Shown one piece after another: positions 17,179-26,906 of a stretch of DNA of 64,000 bases. Numbering within the stretch: position 1 is the stretch's first letter; each line of letters starts with the position of its first letter. A model generated the notes under the pieces. It had not been told where the DNA came from. It ran no database searches and saw only the letters and a list, made by a program, of their open reading frames with translations. The DNA is taken from contig NZ_QICS01000001.1 of assembly GCF_003201285.1 (NCBI RefSeq), forward strand, positions 396,678 through 460,677, in the 5' to 3' direction. Source of the stretch: Lachnotalea glycerini. Lineage in GTDB: Bacteria > Bacillota > Clostridia > Lachnospirales > Lachnospiraceae. The position numbers were made by a program, and so were the translations under genes.

Positions 17179-19545
17179 CTAAGCTAATCCTATCAATAAA
17201 CCAATTGTGTGTACTATGAATGCTACAATCCAAGCTACAGTACATTGCATACATACAACTCCTACTGCCCATTTACCACCAAGTTCTCTTTTTACAGTTG
17301 CAATTGCAGCTACGCATGGAGTATATAAAAGTGTAAAGATAAGAAATACAAAGGCTGTAAACGGTGTGAAAATTGTAGACAAAGAAGCTGTTGTGCCACC
17401 TAGTAACACGGTCAATGTGCTCACTACACTTTCTTTTGCAGTAAATCCTGTTATTAATGCAGTTGATATTCGCCAATCTCCTAAGCCTAATGGTGTAAAA
17501 ATAGGTGCTATTAAGCTTCCGATTAATGCTAATAAGCTCTCAGAAGAATCACTTACTTGATTCATATTTACTGCAAACGTCTGTAAAAACCAGATAATTA
17601 GCGATGCTACAAATATAATGGTAAATGCCTTGGTCGCAAAGTCTTTCGTCTTATCCCATATCAACTGGCCTACACTTTTCGGACTTGGAATCCGGTAATT
17701 AGGAAGCTCTAATACGAAAGGTATTGGCTTTCCTTTAAAACCTGTTACTTTTAATATGAGTGCAAATAATATTCCAATCACCATACCAGTTACGTATAAT
17801 AATATCATAATGAAAGTTTGATGATTTGGAAAAAACGCTGCTGTAAACAAAGCATAAATGGGTAGTTTCGCTGAGCAGCTCATAAATGGAGTTAATAAAA
17901 TGGTCATCTTACGATCGCGCTCAGAGGATAGTGTTCGGGTTGCCATAATTGCCGGAACAGAGCAGCCAAAGCCAATCAACATCGGCACAAAACTCCGACC
18001 AGACAAGCCTATCTTTCGTAACAATTTATCCATAAAAAATGAAACTCTGGCCATATATCCGCTATCCTCTAAAATTGACAAAAAGAAAAATAGAACTACT
18101 ATAATTGGTAAGAAGCTTAAAACACTTCCAACACCGGCAAATATTCCATCTATTACCAGGGAGTGAATGGTTGCATTTACATTGGCCGCAGTCAATCCCT
18201 TATCGCATATATCAGTGAGTGCATTAATTCCTAAAATTAGAAAATCAGAAAGTGCTGCACCTATTACATTGAATGTCAGCCAAAATATTAATCCCATAAT
18301 TCCTATAAATGATGGAATCGCAGTCCATTTTCCTGTTAATATTTTATCCGCGCTCACACTTCTTGCATGTGCTTTACTTTCTTTGGGACTTACCACCGTA
18401 TCCGCACATACCTTTTCTATAAATTTAAATCTCATATCGGCCAAAGCTGCTTCCCTATCAATTCCACTTTCTTTTTCTAATTGAATCAGGATGTGTTCAA
18501 GCATATCATTTTCATTTTCATCAAGTTTTAATGCATCTAAAATAAGTTTGTCTCCTTCCACTAACTTTGTGGCGGCAAACCGATTCGGAATATTAGCTTT
18601 TACTGCATGGTCTTCTATTAGTGGCATAATTCCATGTATACATCGATGCACTGCACTTTCCTTTTCATCACCGTTCATATCACAAAAATCGATTCTGCCA
18701 GGACGTTCCCTAAATTTTGCCACATGTAACGCATGTTCTATTAATTCTTCAATCCCCTCATTTTTTGCAGCTGAAATAGGCACTACCGGAATCCCTAATG
18801 CTGCTTCTAATTCATTAATCATAATGGTTCCACCATTTTCACGAACTTCATCCATCATGTTCAACGCAAGGACGATTGGTATGTCCAGCTCCATAAGTTG
18901 CAAAGTTAGATATAAATTTCTTTCAATATTTGTTGCATCTACAATATTAATAATTCCTTTTGGCCGGTCTTTAATCAAAAATTCTCTCGTTACAATCTCT
19001 TCGCTCGAATACGGAGACATAGAATAAATACCTGGCAAATCCGTTACCAGTGTTTCCGGATGTTTTCGGATACTTCCATCTTTTCGATCTACTGTAACTC
19101 CCGGAAAATTACCAACATGCTGATTTGCTCCTGTCAATTGATTAAAAAGTGTAGTCTTACCACAGTTTTGGTTACCGGCTAAAGCAAACGTTAATGCTTT
19201 ACCATCTGGTATTACGGTACCTCTTTGTTTAGGATGATAGGCTGTCATTTCACCTTCTCTGGGATGCGGAATCATTTTTCTTTGAGCATCTTTTTTAGTT
19301 TCGTCTATTTGTTTTTTATCATATGGAACTCCAATTCCTATTTTTGCAGCGTCTTCTTTGCGTAGTGTTAGTTCATAACCTCTGATACGCAATTCAATGG
19401 GATCTCCCAAAGGTGCAATTTTCATTAATGTAACTTCAGTATCTGGAATCAATCCCATATCAAGGAAATGACGTCTGAGTGCCCCATTTCCACCTACACT
19501 TTCGATTATTGCACTTTTGCCAACTTCTAGTTTATCTAAGTTCAC
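17179..19545 (-). CDS. feoB: FeoA-FeoB fusion, ferrous iron transporter
   Basis: Imports Fe2+ across the cell membrane. The frame opens at a TTG (19551), but GAGG 8 bases upstream of the GTG at 19545 makes that the better start, giving 788 residues. Residues 1-75 form the FeoA SH3-like domain (MGLIPDTEV, ELRIRGYELTLRKEDA). The G domain follows with LAGNQNCGKTTLFNQLTG (G1, about 124-140), FPGVTVDRK (G2), TDLPGIYSMSPYS (G3), ALNMMDEV (G4) and ISAAKNEGI (G5). The membrane part has Gate motifs (FLPIIVVLFFFLSILEDSGYM; FSCSVPAIMATR-like GFGCSVPAIMATRTL). Fusion of A and B parts is common in clostridia. A TetR-family gene is divergent across 320 bases. Confidence 0.95.
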   Translation of the reverse strand: MNLDKLEVGKSAIIESVGGNGALRRHFLDMGLIPDTEVTLMKIAPLGDPIELRIRGYELTLRKEDAAKIGIGVPYDKKQIDETKKDAQRKMIPHPREGEMTAYHPKQRGTVIPDGKALTFALAGNQNCGKTTLFNQLTGANQHVGNFPGVTVDRKDGSIRKHPETLVTDLPGIYSMSPYSSEEIVTREFLIKDRPKGIINIVDATNIERNLYLTLQLMELDIPIVLALNMMDEVRENGGTIMINELEAALGIPVVPISAAKNEGIEELIEHALHVAKFRERPGRIDFCDMNGDEKESAVHRCIHGIMPLIEDHAVKANIPNRFAATKLVEGDKLILDALKLDENENDMLEHILIQLEKESGIDREAALADMRFKFIEKVCADTVVSPKESKAHARSVSADKILTGKWTAIPSFIGIMGLIFWLTFNVIGAALSDFLILGINALTDICDKGLTAANVNATIHSLVIDGIFAGVGSVLSFLPIIVVLFFFLSILEDSGYMARVSFFMDKLLRKIGLSGRSFVPMLIGFGCSVPAIMATRTLSSERDRKMTILLTPFMSCSAKLPIYALFTAAFFPNHQTFIMILLYVTGMVIGILFALILKVTGFKGKPIPFVLELPNYRIPSPKSVGQLIWDKTKDFATKAFTIIFVASLIIWFLQTFAVNMNQVSDSSESLLALIGSLIAPIFTPLGLGDWRISTALITGFTAKESVVSTLTVLLGGTTASLSTIFTPFTAFVFLIFTLLYTPCVAAIATVKRELGGKWAVGVVCMQCTVAWIVAFIVHTIGLLIGLA

Positions 19546-19570
19546 TTTCAATACCTCGCTTTCTATCTTT

Positions 19571-19584
19571 AGTTGTGAACAACT
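19571..19584. promoter_or_regulatory. Palindrome upstream of feoAB, candidate operator
   Basis: AGTTGT-GA-ACAACT is a perfect 6-2-6 palindrome 26 bases before the feoAB start. It could bind a metal-dependent regulator or the divergent TetR protein. The rest of 19585-19866 holds AT-rich DNA and the TetR promoter. Confidence 0.35.
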
Positions 19585-19818
19585 GTAAGTTTTTATAACT
19601 TTCTTTAATTTGGTGCTTTATATGATACGTATCTTTTTACTCTATTTTTCTTTAATTTCAAGTTCCATTAACTGGAAATATTTATTATAATGACGAAGAT
19701 ACTCATTCTTCAATCATTTCTTATTTAGTATAAGTTGTATAAAACTAACTTTCAACCGACAATAATAAACTTAAAGTTTATTAACATACTTTTTAGTAAT
19801 AATCGTTTAGCAGTATTA

Positions 19819-19846
19819 TTGTTTTTTATCACTTTTATGGTATAAT
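19819..19846 (+). promoter_or_regulatory. Sigma-A-type promoter of the TetR gene
   Basis: TTGTTT (19819-19824), 16 bases, TATAAT (19841-19846), then GGAGG before the start at 19867. The leader is only about 15 bases long. Confidence 0.65.
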
Positions 19847-19866
19847 TTATTGATGGAGGTAGAAAT

Positions 19867-20439
19867 ATGGAACAGAAAAGAACAGATATTCGTATCATAA
19901 AAAGTAAAGAAAGTATTGAGAAAGCATTTCTTGAACTTTTAAAAGAAAAGGACTTTGATTCTATCACAGTAAAAGAATTACTTGCAAATGCAAGAATTAA
20001 TAAGGCAACCTTTTACAAATATTATCAGGACAAATATGATTTAGCTCATATACTATGTCAGGAATTTATGGATGAATATGTAATATTATTGAACCGTAGA
20101 CAAAATTATAGTTCGAGTAATGAATTACCTATAGTAATTAATAATATATATCGTTTTATGTTTGAAAAAAGAGAACTGTTAACTTCTTTATTAAAAATAC
20201 ATACCGATGATATTCATCTTTATGACGATATGCAATGTGTATTAAAAAATATCTATATTATGATGAATCATAATTTGCTAAAAAAGCATGGAAAAGACCT
20301 TGAACTCTGTGCGCATATATTTTCTTCGACTATTTTATCTTTACTCGAATATATGTACAATAATAATGAACTCTTAGAATACGAGCACATAATATCTTGT
20401 CTTAACTTAATATTTAAAAGTAATCTAATAATCAATTAA
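19867..20439 (+). CDS. TetR/AcrR-family regulator
   Basis: 190 residues with GGAGGT 7 bases before the ATG. The N-terminal helix-turn-helix has FLELLKEKDFDSITVKELL and RINKATFYKYYQDKYDL, the second holding the recognition helix KATFYKYY. The C-terminal helical ligand domain (about 60-190) is not specific. It is divergent from feoAB and next to a convergent topoisomerase gene. The target is unknown; autoregulation or control of feoAB are the obvious possibilities. Confidence 0.85.
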   Translation: MEQKRTDIRIIKSKESIEKAFLELLKEKDFDSITVKELLANARINKATFYKYYQDKYDLAHILCQEFMDEYVILLNRRQNYSSSNELPIVINNIYRFMFEKRELLTSLLKIHTDDIHLYDDMQCVLKNIYIMMNHNLLKKHGKDLELCAHIFSSTILSLLEYMYNNNELLEYEHIISCLNLIFKSNLIIN

Positions 20440-20519
20440 GAAAATAGGGCTGCGCACAGGATAGAGTAACCTTTCCCAATGTTAAAGTTTATATCGCTAT
20501 CATAAGTTCTATTATTGCT

Positions 20520-22697
20520 TTACAACTTTAGTTTAGCGAAAGCATCTGCAAAAGCATTATTTACAGGGGCTTGTGCTTCGGATTTCATTTTTTTCATGTA
20601 GTTTGCAACATCTTTTTTACCAACACCGGCACCCTCTTTTTTGCGTCTTTGTGTAAATGCGGATAATTTTTCTTTGTAACCACAGGCACAGGTAAATATC
20701 TGAGCATCTCCTTTTCCTTTCAATCCCATCTTCTTGTGGCATACAGGACATCTTGCATTGCTTGTTCGTTCTATTGTCTCTCTATAACCACATTCACGGT
20801 CTTGGCACACTAGCATTTTACTGTTTTTTCCACTGACAAGCAACATTTTTTTACCACAATTTGGACACTTCGTATTAGTCATATTATCATGTCGAAATGT
20901 TCCATCGCTTGTTTTAATTTCTGCAACGATTTCTTTCGTATAATTTGTCATCTCATTCATCAATTCTTGCTTTTTTAGATTTCCAGTAGATATTTTAGAT
21001 AATTTCATTTCCAATTGCGCCGTTAGTTCTGGTGTTTTTAAATCTTTAGGAACTAACTCTAATAGCTGTTTTCCCTTTGATGTAATAAAAATATCTTTAC
21101 CACGTTTCTCCATTAAGAAAGAATGAAAGAGTTTTTCTATAATATCTGCACGTGTTGCAACAGTTCCAAGTCCTCCTGTTTCACCTAACGTTTGAATGAG
21201 TGCTTTCTTTTTTTGTTCTAAAAAGTGAACCGGATTTTCCATTGCAGATAATAAACTTGCCTCATTAAATGGTGCTGGTGGCTTTGTTTTTCCCTCGGTA
21301 ATTGAAAATACAATATCTTCTAAAACATCATTTTTATTTATATTGGGTAATACCGTAGATTTATCGTCTATTGTTTCATCTTCAGAAGATTTTTCATAAA
21401 CCTCTTTATACCCTAATGACTTTTCGATTTTACCTTTCGCAATAAAGTCTTCTTTCTCTATGTCAATCTTTATGGTGACTTCTTCATATACATAAGGTGG
21501 ATATAATACAGCCAGAAATCTTCTAACTACAAGGTCATAAATTTTTCTCTCATCATAACTCATATTTTCCAAATTAACATATTGTTCAGTTGGAATTATT
21601 GCATGATGATCGCTTACTTTCTGATCATCAACAAAGGATGAATTGGTAACAATCGGTTTTTTTACTAAAATTCCTGCCAATTTCCTATACGGTCCAACAC
21701 TAATGGATTCTAAACGCTCTTTTAACGTACCTACAATATCATTAGGAAGATATCTGGAATCTGTTCTTGGATAGGTTAATACTTTATGATTTTCATACAG
21801 ATGCTGCATAATATTTAACGTTTCTTTTGCTGAAAAGTCGAATTTCTTATTTGCATCTCTTTGAAGCTCTGTCAAATCATACAGTCCAGGGGAATATACT
21901 TTTTTCACCGTTGATGTACGTTCGCAAACAACTCCGGTTTTTCCTTTTACCCTACTATATAACTCCTCTATTTTACTTCTTTCAAAGGTAGTATGACCGT
22001 TTGATTTTTTATCTGTCCAGGTAATAGTCATTCCATTTATCTTCCCGACTAATCCGTAATAAGGGACAGGAGTAAATGACTTTATTTCTTCTTCTCTAGC
22101 AGCAATCATTGCTAAAGTTGGCGTTTGAACACGTCCACAAGAAAGACTGGCATTGTATTTGCAAGTCAGTGCCCTTGTAGCATTCATTCCTACTATCCAA
22201 TCTGCCTCGGCTCTTGCTACTGCCGCCTGATAGAGATTTTCGTATTCTTTTCCATTTTTTAAATGTAAAAATCCTTCTTTAATGGCCTTATCTGTAACGG
22301 AAGATATCCAAAGTCTCCTGACGGGCTTTTGATTGATTGCCTTTTCTAATATCCATCTGGCAACCAACTCGCCCTCTCGACCTGCATCCGTTGCTATGAT
22401 AATGTCAGATATATCTTTTCGATGAATCTGCGTCTTTACCGTTTTATATTGATTACTGGTTTGTTTCATTACGACCAATTCAAACTTCTTTGGTAACATC
22501 GGAAGATATTCCATTTTCCACTCTTTATATTTTTCATCGTAAGCCTCTGGATCAGCTAATGTAACAAGATGTCCTAATCCCCATGTCACTACGTATTTTT
22601 CTCCTTCAATAGCACCATTTATATTTTTTGAACATTTTAATACTTTTGCAATATCTCTTCCAACGGAAGGTTTTTCCGCTATAACTAATGATTTCAT
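20520..22697 (-). CDS. topB: DNA topoisomerase III (type IA)
   Basis: Relaxes and decatenates DNA by cutting one strand. The start at 22697 follows AGAGGT; the frame is open to 22745. The protein has 725 residues. The TOPRIM domain begins MKSLVIAEKPSVGRDIAKVL and includes IIATDAGREGEL. The active-site tyrosine is Tyr309 in LTYPRTDSRYL. The C-terminal region carries Cys4 zinc-ribbon-like motifs (CPNCGKKM...CQDRECGY and CPVCHKKMG...CACGY) and a basic tail. Length and zinc ribbons match the TopB form common in Firmicutes, sometimes chromosomal and sometimes on mobile elements. Nothing mobile is visible nearby. Confidence 0.95.
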   Translation of the reverse strand: MKSLVIAEKPSVGRDIAKVLKCSKNINGAIEGEKYVVTWGLGHLVTLADPEAYDEKYKEWKMEYLPMLPKKFELVVMKQTSNQYKTVKTQIHRKDISDIIIATDAGREGELVARWILEKAINQKPVRRLWISSVTDKAIKEGFLHLKNGKEYENLYQAAVARAEADWIVGMNATRALTCKYNASLSCGRVQTPTLAMIAAREEEIKSFTPVPYYGLVGKINGMTITWTDKKSNGHTTFERSKIEELYSRVKGKTGVVCERTSTVKKVYSPGLYDLTELQRDANKKFDFSAKETLNIMQHLYENHKVLTYPRTDSRYLPNDIVGTLKERLESISVGPYRKLAGILVKKPIVTNSSFVDDQKVSDHHAIIPTEQYVNLENMSYDERKIYDLVVRRFLAVLYPPYVYEEVTIKIDIEKEDFIAKGKIEKSLGYKEVYEKSSEDETIDDKSTVLPNINKNDVLEDIVFSITEGKTKPPAPFNEASLLSAMENPVHFLEQKKKALIQTLGETGGLGTVATRADIIEKLFHSFLMEKRGKDIFITSKGKQLLELVPKDLKTPELTAQLEMKLSKISTGNLKKQELMNEMTNYTKEIVAEIKTSDGTFRHDNMTNTKCPNCGKKMLLVSGKNSKMLVCQDRECGYRETIERTSNARCPVCHKKMGLKGKGDAQIFTCACGYKEKLSAFTQRRKKEGAGVGKKDVANYMKKMKSEAQAPVNNAFADAFAKLKL

Positions 22698-22789
22698 ATA
22701 AACCTCTTTTCTATATATTTTGCTTACATCATTATATAACAACACTTCCAGTATTACAAATTTTTATAATTCCTTTTTATCCAGATATA

Positions 22790-23434
22790 TTAAATTTTCT
22801 CTATCTTCTTTATGATTCCCTGTCGAATTTGATATACTTCATCACACAAAAACTCAATATCTTCCTTGTTATGACTGGTAATAATAATCAACTTTCCTTT
22901 TTCCTTTAGTTGAAGTAATATATTACGAATTTCTTCTACTGCTTGTTCATCCAGAGAGTTCATTGGTTCATCCAATATTAATATTTCAGGATCTTCCATG
23001 ATTGCTTGTGCAATGCCTAACCTTTGGCGCATTCCTAGCGAATATTTTCCAACACTTTTTTTATTCTTTGGATCAAGACCTACTAATTCCATTGCCTCTG
23101 AAATTTCTTTTTTACCTGCTCTTCTATTTATGGAAGCTAAATATTGAAGATTCTTAAAACCTGATAATTCTAACAAAAACCCTGGCGTATTTAAAATAAA
23201 TCCCATATTTTCAAGGAATTTAACATCTTTTCCTATTTTCTTATCATTGAACCAAATTTCACCTTCAGAAGGTTTCATAAATCCGGCAATACATTTTAAT
23301 AATACTGTCTTTCCCGAACCATTTCTACCTATTAAGCCATATATTTTTGAGTCTTGAAACTCTAGATTGATATCATTTAATATGATTTGTTCTCTAATTC
23401 TTTTCCCTACATGCAACACTTTAATTTTATTCAT
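22790..23434 (-). CDS. ABC transporter ATP-binding protein
   Basis: A 214-residue ATPase with Walker A (GLIGRNGSGKTVLLK), signature (YSLGMRQRLGIAQA), Walker B (ILILDEPMNSLD) and the switch histidine (ITSHN). Its start overlaps the end of the permease gene by 8 bases. It powers the transporter formed by the two membrane proteins encoded just upstream. ATPases of this size and signature type usually serve ABC-2-like exporters of peptides or antibiotics. Confidence 0.88.
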   Translation of the reverse strand: MNKIKVLHVGKRIREQIILNDINLEFQDSKIYGLIGRNGSGKTVLLKCIAGFMKPSEGEIWFNDKKIGKDVKFLENMGFILNTPGFLLELSGFKNLQYLASINRRAGKKEISEAMELVGLDPKNKKSVGKYSLGMRQRLGIAQAIMEDPEILILDEPMNSLDEQAVEEIRNILLQLKEKGKLIIITSHNKEDIEFLCDEVYQIRQGIIKKIEKI

Positions 23435-24269
23435 AATCTCTAACCTTCTTCGTTAATAAAATTGTTCCAACTATAAAACCTATAATTGTAATACCAAAAA
23501 ATCGCCATGCGTATTGCAATGTAATTCCATAATACACGTATCCTTTTGTAAAAGCAGATAAATGAGACAAGGTAACTGGCGAAAAACGATATGCCCAAGG
23601 CGTCCAAGAATTGTAAATCATAGCATCTAAAAACACAAAAATGCCAGCTAAAAACACACCAACAGCTTTCTTTGTTAGAATATTAACGAAATAGATGCAC
23701 ATCCCAACCCAAATAAAGCAAATCCACTCTAATAGAAACGATACAACCATAGCATACAAAGGTTCATATTTTCCTATGATATAATCACTTACCGCAAATT
23801 GGACTCCATACTGACTTGCTGCATTCGTTCTCGCTAACGTCCCCCATATTTTGCCCCACTCACATACAAAATCAATTCTTCCTTTTAAACCAATCATACT
23901 AATAATTACAAGAAATACGGTATATAGAAACGTCATGATAAAAATGTATAAAATATTTCCGGTTTCCCACTCTTTATCTCCAGAGCGGTATACAATATAT
24001 GGATAAAAATCACCTCGAAACGGAGCACTACTGAGTAAGAAAAGAATTCCAAGCATAAATACTGTCTGAAATATAAAATCATTTATCATATGAACAAAAC
24101 CAAGTGGTGTAGCCTTTATCCCAACCGCAGCACAAAAAACTGCTACCGGTTCCATATTAGAATAAATAAAGATTCCTATGATAAGAAATAATACGATTGT
24201 CCGCTTTGATAATAATTCACGTCTTAGCTGAAATAGTGTAACTTGTAAAGTTCTCCTTATATATCCCAT
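23427..24269 (-). CDS. ABC transporter permease subunit
   Basis: 280 residues with about six to seven hydrophobic segments (TIVLFLIIGIFIYS near the N-terminus, TFLYTVFLVIISMIGL in the middle, FFGITIIGFIVGTILL at the end). No soluble domain. Its stop overlaps the ATPase start, and its start directly follows the second permease gene, so the set is one operon. The cargo is unknown. Confidence 0.75.
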   Translation of the reverse strand: MGYIRRTLQVTLFQLRRELLSKRTIVLFLIIGIFIYSNMEPVAVFCAAVGIKATPLGFVHMINDFIFQTVFMLGILFLLSSAPFRGDFYPYIVYRSGDKEWETGNILYIFIMTFLYTVFLVIISMIGLKGRIDFVCEWGKIWGTLARTNAASQYGVQFAVSDYIIGKYEPLYAMVVSFLLEWICFIWVGMCIYFVNILTKKAVGVFLAGIFVFLDAMIYNSWTPWAYRFSPVTLSHLSAFTKGYVYYGITLQYAWRFFGITIIGFIVGTILLTKKVRDYE

Positions 24270-25091
24270 TTACTTTCCTCCGCTTTCCCAATTAACTTTC
24301 CGAATAAAAAACCATGAACAAATTCCAACGATAACCAAAACAGACAAAGTGCTTAGCATTAATGTTACCCTGTCTGATACATATACGATTCTAGCTGATA
24401 ACCAAAAATCCATACGTAACTTATCTGGTACTCGTAAATAAGTATAAATCCGGCTTAAAAAATAAGATAATAATAACGGACTAGCAATAGTAACATACAC
24501 ATTCTTAAAATATGCTGAACATAATAAAGCAATCGTATTCCATAATACTGCATTTATAAATATTAAATAAAATATAATAATGAAATAACCCACTCCATTT
24601 CCAGTACTTAATGCCTTAAAATAAGGAAAACCTGATGCCTCCATATCAAATTCACTTAAATATAAAGGCTGAAATCGGTTAGCCACCACGATAAAAAGTA
24701 AAAAACCCATTACTGATATCACACCACCGCTTATGGAGGAGGCGATTAATTTGGAAACTGCATATTTTCTACGGCTGCCAAGTCTCCCAATAATAAATGC
24801 ATCCATTCCAGTACTGCTTTCTTTGTAATAGCTAATGGTATAGACCGCAACAGACAACATTGGTACTAAATAAGGAACATAATGTCCTCCAAACGTCAAC
24901 GAATTAAATATATAATAATAGATGGCCATGCTATTTCTTGCGCCCGTCCATAAAAACGGTAGCTGATTCCATGTATCCAGACAAACGCAAAAAGCAATCG
25001 ATATAATTAAAAATCCCGCTCGATAAGATAGGGATTGTCTAAAAGATCCACTTAAATAATATAACATTTTATTTCTTTTATTCATATTCAA
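24270..25091 (-). CDS. ABC transporter permease subunit
   Basis: 273 residues, polytopic, with an ABC-2-like layout (AGFLIISIAFCVCLDTWNQL first helix, AVSKLIASSISGGVISVMGF, VLVIVGICSWFF last helix). It overlaps the end of the lipoprotein gene by 14 bases and abuts the second permease. Two unlike permeases plus one ATPase suggest a heterodimeric transporter. No substrate can be read from the sequence. Confidence 0.75.
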   Translation of the reverse strand: MNMNKRNKMLYYLSGSFRQSLSYRAGFLIISIAFCVCLDTWNQLPFLWTGARNSMAIYYYIFNSLTFGGHYVPYLVPMLSVAVYTISYYKESSTGMDAFIIGRLGSRRKYAVSKLIASSISGGVISVMGFLLFIVVANRFQPLYLSEFDMEASGFPYFKALSTGNGVGYFIIIFYLIFINAVLWNTIALLCSAYFKNVYVTIASPLLLSYFLSRIYTYLRVPDKLRMDFWLSARIVYVSDRVTLMLSTLSVLVIVGICSWFFIRKVNWESGGK

Positions 25092-26280
25092 AGTCTTCTC
25101 CTGTTACTGCGTGAAATCGTTCTCCTTCGTAAGAAATGTCTTCTACCCCTTCATATTCTTCTATTTCTTTTATTTGAAAGCACCAATAAGGCTCCAAGGT
25201 TCCCTCATCAGCTTCCTGCGTAGAAGAATCCTGAACAAAAAGATATTCAAGCCATATCTTATCAACTACACAATCACCAGTAATAATCTCAAGATTGTAT
25301 TTTTTCTTTAAGAGCGAAGCCGCATCTTGTACAGACATAATTTTTGCTTCAGATGTTTCTTTTAAGTCAAAAATTCCTGTTATATAAAGTAGTTGAATTC
25401 CATTTTCATCTACAATTACCTCTAAATTTGTTTTCTCTGTTATCGCATTTTCATCCCTCTTGCTTATTGAAGGTTCGTTTGAATTGGTCAGAGGAATACC
25501 ATTCTTTTTAATAATAAAGGAAAGATAATAGCATTCATTTGCCTCCCAATCTTTACCTAATTCGTTAAAAAGACCACACTCTACTTCCCCTTGATATGCA
25601 CCTTCATTTTCTAAATATTCTTTTTGCTGTTCCTGCATTTTTAATATTGTGTCTGTATCAACGCTAACGCCTGCTTTCAGTGAAAGTTCTTCTCCTTCTT
25701 CTAATCCACATATTTCATTCAAATTTTTCTCTACGTTTTGAACAATCGACTCTTGTTCGACTGCATTCAATTCTTGTTCATGTGGAGTGCCATAGTCTAA
25801 TTCTGAATAATAGGCCTGCTTAATATATTTCTCTAAATCCCATATGTTCTCACTTATTGTATATGTTAATCCCCCATCCCCCATCATCAATAGAGCTCCA
25901 TTAGTTGATTCTATAATTGTAGACTGGCCATTTTTGCTGATATTTAATTCCCCATTGTCTGAAAAAAATAATTGTTTTACTTTATCTAAATCAAATTCTT
26001 TGGGTAATGTTTGATATATCATACTTTGTCCAACAGTTTCATTCTCAATATCAGCATCAATTACCATATGATCTGTTACATTCATCGATAAATGATTTGG
26101 CTTTTGACTTTCTGATGTATTAGTCCTCTCGCTTTCATTTATGTTAGCATTGTCATTTGCCATTGTTCCATTTTGAACTGAATTACTAGAACTATCTTGT
26201 TCCTGCGTCCCACAAGCTGTAAAACTAATTACACTTACTATTAAATATCCAGCTAGCATCCACTGCTTATATCTTTTCAA
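25078..26280 (-). CDS. Lipoprotein of the ABC transporter operon
   Basis: The open frame runs back to 26544, but the real start is probably the TTG at 26280, because GGAGG sits 7 bases upstream and a complete lipoprotein signal follows (MLAGYLIVSVISFTAC, lipidated Cys23). This gives 400 residues. After a Ser/Asn/Glu-rich tether the mature part is acidic and beta/alpha mixed, with DLEKYIKQAYYSELDYGTP, VEVIVDENGIQLLYITGIFD and a C-terminal EPYWCFQIKEIEEYEG. No known solute-binding family was recognised. Overlap with the permease gene makes it part of the transporter operon. It may deliver or sense the exported compound. Confidence 0.7.
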   Translation of the reverse strand: MKRYKQWMLAGYLIVSVISFTACGTQEQDSSSNSVQNGTMANDNANINESERTNTSESQKPNHLSMNVTDHMVIDADIENETVGQSMIYQTLPKEFDLDKVKQLFFSDNGELNISKNGQSTIIESTNGALLMMGDGGLTYTISENIWDLEKYIKQAYYSELDYGTPHEQELNAVEQESIVQNVEKNLNEICGLEEGEELSLKAGVSVDTDTILKMQEQQKEYLENEGAYQGEVECGLFNELGKDWEANECYYLSFIIKKNGIPLTNSNEPSISKRDENAITEKTNLEVIVDENGIQLLYITGIFDLKETSEAKIMSVQDAASLLKKKYNLEIITGDCVVDKIWLEYLFVQDSSTQEADEGTLEPYWCFQIKEIEEYEGVEDISYEGERFHAVTGEDFEYE

Positions 26281-26285
26281 TTTAT

Positions 26286-26753
26286 TTCCTCCAAGTATTA
26301 TCCAAGTTTTATCAATATAATACCGTGACTTTATTGAAGTTAGTTCTGTCACGATAGGTGCATATTCATTCCTGCGTCCAGTTTTTTTAGCTTTAAAAAA
26401 CCCCTTTTCCATAAGGTGTGCATATGTCAAGACCATATCCTCAAAATGGTAGTTGAACTCAATTACAGATTCCATCTGATATGGTTTCTCTACTGAATGT
26501 AGGTAATTATTGCATTGAAGCATCAAAAATGTATCTATGTCCATTTGATTTGCAGTATTAACAATGGAATTGATCGTTGTATAAGTGGACCTATTTGAAG
26601 AGCTCCTTTTACTTTAATATAAGCTTGCATTTGTTCTACTGTTAAATTAAAACTTTCTTCATCATCTGTTAAAATAAACTTATTTATTAGAACATTTGAT
26701 AATTTTAGAGTTTTGTTATTACTAAATAGTAATTTATTCATTCTTTTCTCCAT
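26286..26753 (-). pseudogene. Broken regulator fragment (GyrI-like effector domain, plus BlaI-like tail)
   Basis: Two overlapping frames contain pieces of regulatory protein. The first (from 26753) has EESFNLTVEQMQAYIKVKGA then LQIGPLIQ. The second frame continues with YTTINSIVNTANQMDIDTF and YLHSVEKPYQMESVIEF. This matches the order seen in GyrI-like effector domains of MerR regulators. The frame change at LIQ/YTT fits loss of about 7 bases between short TAT repeats. The end (GFFKAKKTGRRNEYAPIVTE) looks instead like the wing of a BlaI/MecI repressor. So this is a decayed or chimeric regulator that runs in frame into the lipoprotein gene. Family calls are by eye. Confidence 0.5.
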
Positions 26754-26906
26754 TAAAATAATTAATATTATTAAAGTTATAAATTAGACTAATAAATAAT
26801 CCACAAACATTATTTATTATTTTTCATGTTTTAATTTCTATATCATACATGGATTTATAAAATTACTATCTCTTCTTTAATGATAGTATTTTAATAAAAG
26901 TACAGC

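Noticed and set aside
17207-19027. Long plus-strand frames opposite feoAB
   Set aside because: Antisense shadows of a gene whose domains are complete.
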